Below are positions 62,644 through 64,000 of a stretch of 64,000 nt of DNA, one piece after another. The stretch spans positions 248,001 to 312,000 of the forward strand of contig NZ_JANHOF010000005.1 in NCBI RefSeq assembly GCF_024498075.1, in the 5' to 3' direction. Both the position numbers and the translations under genes were made by a program. This DNA is from Paenibacillus mendelii (lineage in GTDB: Bacteria; Bacillota; Bacilli; Paenibacillales; Paenibacillaceae). The notes under the pieces were generated by a model. That model ran no database searches. It had not been told where the DNA came from and was given only the letters and a program-made list of their open reading frames with translations. Numbering within the stretch: position 1 is the stretch's first letter; each line of letters starts with the position of its first letter.

Positions 62644-63510
62644 TCATCTCTTTCGCTTGCGGAATTCTGTCGGCGAGACGCCGTAGTAGGCGGTGAATTG
62701 CTTCGAGAAGTGATGAATGGATGAATAACCGAGATCCTCGGCAATTCCAGTCACGGTCCGATTGCTTTCCCACAAGGCGGCTGCAGCCTGCTTCATGACC
62801 GCTTTGGTCCAATAGGCTTTGGGCGAGAGGCCGGTCGCCTGCTTGAACCGTTCATGAAATTGCGTCTTGCGCAGCCCGCTGCCAGCCAGCCACTCATCAT
62901 AACGCGACCCGGCGCTTGCCTCTTTGTCTATACGCTCCATGATCGGATTCATGCGGTAATCCGGCACTAATGTGTCCATACCTGCCTGCAGCAATTCCAG
63001 CATGATCGCTTTAAGCAGACTGTTTGCAATTTGTTCCGCGTAGGCCGCCTGCTGCTGATGCTGGTTGACGGCATGCGCGAGAAGATCTGTCATGGCGCTT
63101 CGGTGCTGCAGCGGATTAATCAAGGACAGCCGGTCCAGCGGTGTTCCGTGGCGTTCAACGGCCAGCAGCCGATCGTCAAAGTCCGCTTCGTCCCATACGA
63201 GATGATGAGGTGTTGCAATTGGCGCATCCGACCAAAGCTCACAATAGATATTGTAAGTCGCCATGGGGTGATCCGGGTTCGAATAGAAGGAATGCAGCAG
63301 TCTGGGCGGAATAAAAGCAAGATCGCCTTTCTTTAGCTGGTGAGTGCGGCCCGATGCCGTAATCGATCCTTTGCCTTCATCTACAAGATGGAGGGCGTAG
63401 CAGTATCCAATTCGGGTACTCTCGCTCCGGTTTCTTTCACTTGGAAACCGGTAATGATGCGCAACCCTTATATAAGGCAGCAATTGCTGCAATGGATCCA
63501 TAGCTACCAT
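62644..63510 (-). CDS. AraC family regulator
   Basis: A 288-residue AraC regulator: N-terminal cupin-like sensor (residues about 10-140, with GYCYALHLVDEGKGSITASG and LAFIPPRLLHSFYSN) and C-terminal HTH pair (about 190-288, with WLAGSGLRKTQFHERFKQATGL and VTGIAEDLGYSSIHHFSKQFTAYYGVSPTEF). ATG 63510 was chosen since AAGGGA lies 8 bases upstream; ATG 63519 overlaps that site. It is divergent from the PhyH gene at 63689, which it probably controls. Confidence 0.92.
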   Translation of the reverse strand: MVAMDPLQQLLPYIRVAHHYRFPSERNRSESTRIGYCYALHLVDEGKGSITASGRTHQLKKGDLAFIPPRLLHSFYSNPDHPMATYNIYCELWSDAPIATPHHLVWDEADFDDRLLAVERHGTPLDRLSLINPLQHRSAMTDLLAHAVNQHQQQAAYAEQIANSLLKAIMLELLQAGMDTLVPDYRMNPIMERIDKEASAGSRYDEWLAGSGLRKTQFHERFKQATGLSPKAYWTKAVMKQAAAALWESNRTVTGIAEDLGYSSIHHFSKQFTAYYGVSPTEFRKRKR

Positions 63511-63688
63511 CGTATTCATCCCTTTCTCGATGCTTCATGATGGAATTATACCATAGGCCGAGTTGACGCTTGAACAATTAACCGGAATAAATGATCAATT
63601 TCCGAAACGCCGCCCCAATACATACAAGGCGATCCTGTGTTATTTTTTATTTATGGTTAATGATTTATCACGGAGGAGTGGATACGGT

Positions 63689-64000
63689 ATGAATATGAAT
63701 ATAAGCGGAAGTTTAACTAAAGAACAAATCGATTTTTATAATGAGGAAGGCTACCTGGTGCTGCCTAGGCTGCTGACCGATCAGGATATGGCACCGGTCA
63801 AGGAAGCCATGAATCAGAAAGTGTCCATGATCGCAGACGAGCTGTACCGGGAAGGGCTCATAACGGACCGGCTGGAGGAGCGTCCATTCCCGCTCCGGCT
63901 GGCGGAGCTGTTTCAGAATTTGACGGCAGAAGATTTCTTGAAGCATGGAAGAAGCTGGCGTGACCGGCTTCCCGGGTACTTCGATCTGATGAGCAATCCG
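63689..64000 (+). CDS. PhyH family dioxygenase, 5' part only
   Basis: The first 104 residues of a protein cut by the window end. LTKEQIDFYNEEGYLVLPRL is the standard N-terminus of PhyH oxygenases; the iron-site residues would lie beyond the window. ATG 63689 has GGAGGAG 10 bases upstream. It is divergent from an AraC regulator gene, echoing the AraC/PhyH pair at 53.4-54.9 kb. Confidence 0.8.
   Translation, partial: MNMNISGSLTKEQIDFYNEEGYLVLPRLLTDQDMAPVKEAMNQKVSMIADELYREGLITDRLEERPFPLRLAELFQNLTAEDFLKHGRSWRDRLPGYFDLMSNP

Overview
The window looks like a chromosomal segment of a Paenibacillus-type spore-forming Bacillota. The signs are moderate GC, strong GGAGG ribosome-binding sites, frequent TTG starts, near-consensus sigma-A promoters, a T-box leader on a fused chorismate mutase/DAHP synthase, many sugar ABC transporter and AraC/LacI/GntR regulator genes, and a CotH-family gene. 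No rRNA, tRNA, CRISPR array, insertion sequence or prophage was recognised.

Layout. Positions 1-6.6 kb hold regulator/membrane-protein pairs: PadR with a HAAS-domain membrane protein, MarR with an MFS exporter, a Cys-rich orphan, and ArsR with a SulP anion transporter that has an ArsR-like operator. At 6.7-8.2 kb is the DAHP synthase gene under a T-box leader (probable Phe specifier). From 8.3 to 25.8 kb is a carbohydrate region: a PhyH dioxygenase and a GntR regulator, a three-gene minus-strand catabolic operon (Gfo/Idh oxidoreductase, PmoA-like protein, D-2-hydroxyacid dehydrogenase), a XylR-like regulator, a membrane-anchored AraC-type regulator, an LplB/YtcP-type ABC importer with its lipoprotein, and three tandem sulfatases. 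From 25.9 to 31.7 kb a two-component system precedes a ferric-iron ABC importer, and Fur-box-like sites lie in front of both. At 31.9-34.8 kb a small two-CxxC peptide gene precedes pyruvate phosphate dikinase. From 34.8 to 41 kb are a second PhyH gene, fused remnants of a response regulator and a solute-binding protein, an FAD oxidoreductase, and a class II aldolase/L-arabinose isomerase pair. From 41 to 46 kb a CotH-kinase/DUF4956/VTC polyphosphate polymerase operon diverges from a purple-acid-phosphatase-like gene across Pho-box-like repeats. From 46 to 54.9 kb are two LacI regulators, L-fucose isomerase, an oxidoreductase, a sugar isomerase-like TIM barrel and an AraC/PhyH pair. From 55 to 64 kb are a DUF6492 protein, a GH38 alpha-mannosidase divergent from a GntR-LacI hybrid regulator, two tandem DGQHR-domain (DndB-like) genes, an AraC regulator and the start of a fourth PhyH gene.

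Together most genes serve uptake and breakdown of complex, partly sulfated sugars. The importer brings in oligosaccharides; sulfatases, mannosidase, isomerases, aldolase and oxidoreductases process them; local regulators control each block. PhyH genes recur, three of the four next to a transcription factor gene.

The least explained items are: (i) a 35-bp element repeated at identical spacing from a -10 box before the AraC-type regulator and the transporter operon; (ii) duplicated leaders with mutually exclusive hairpins before the first sulfatase and araA; (iii) the standalone DGQHR gene pair; and (iv) the Pho-box-like array between polyphosphate polymerase and phosphatase genes. Functions are assigned by family recognition; no database search was run.
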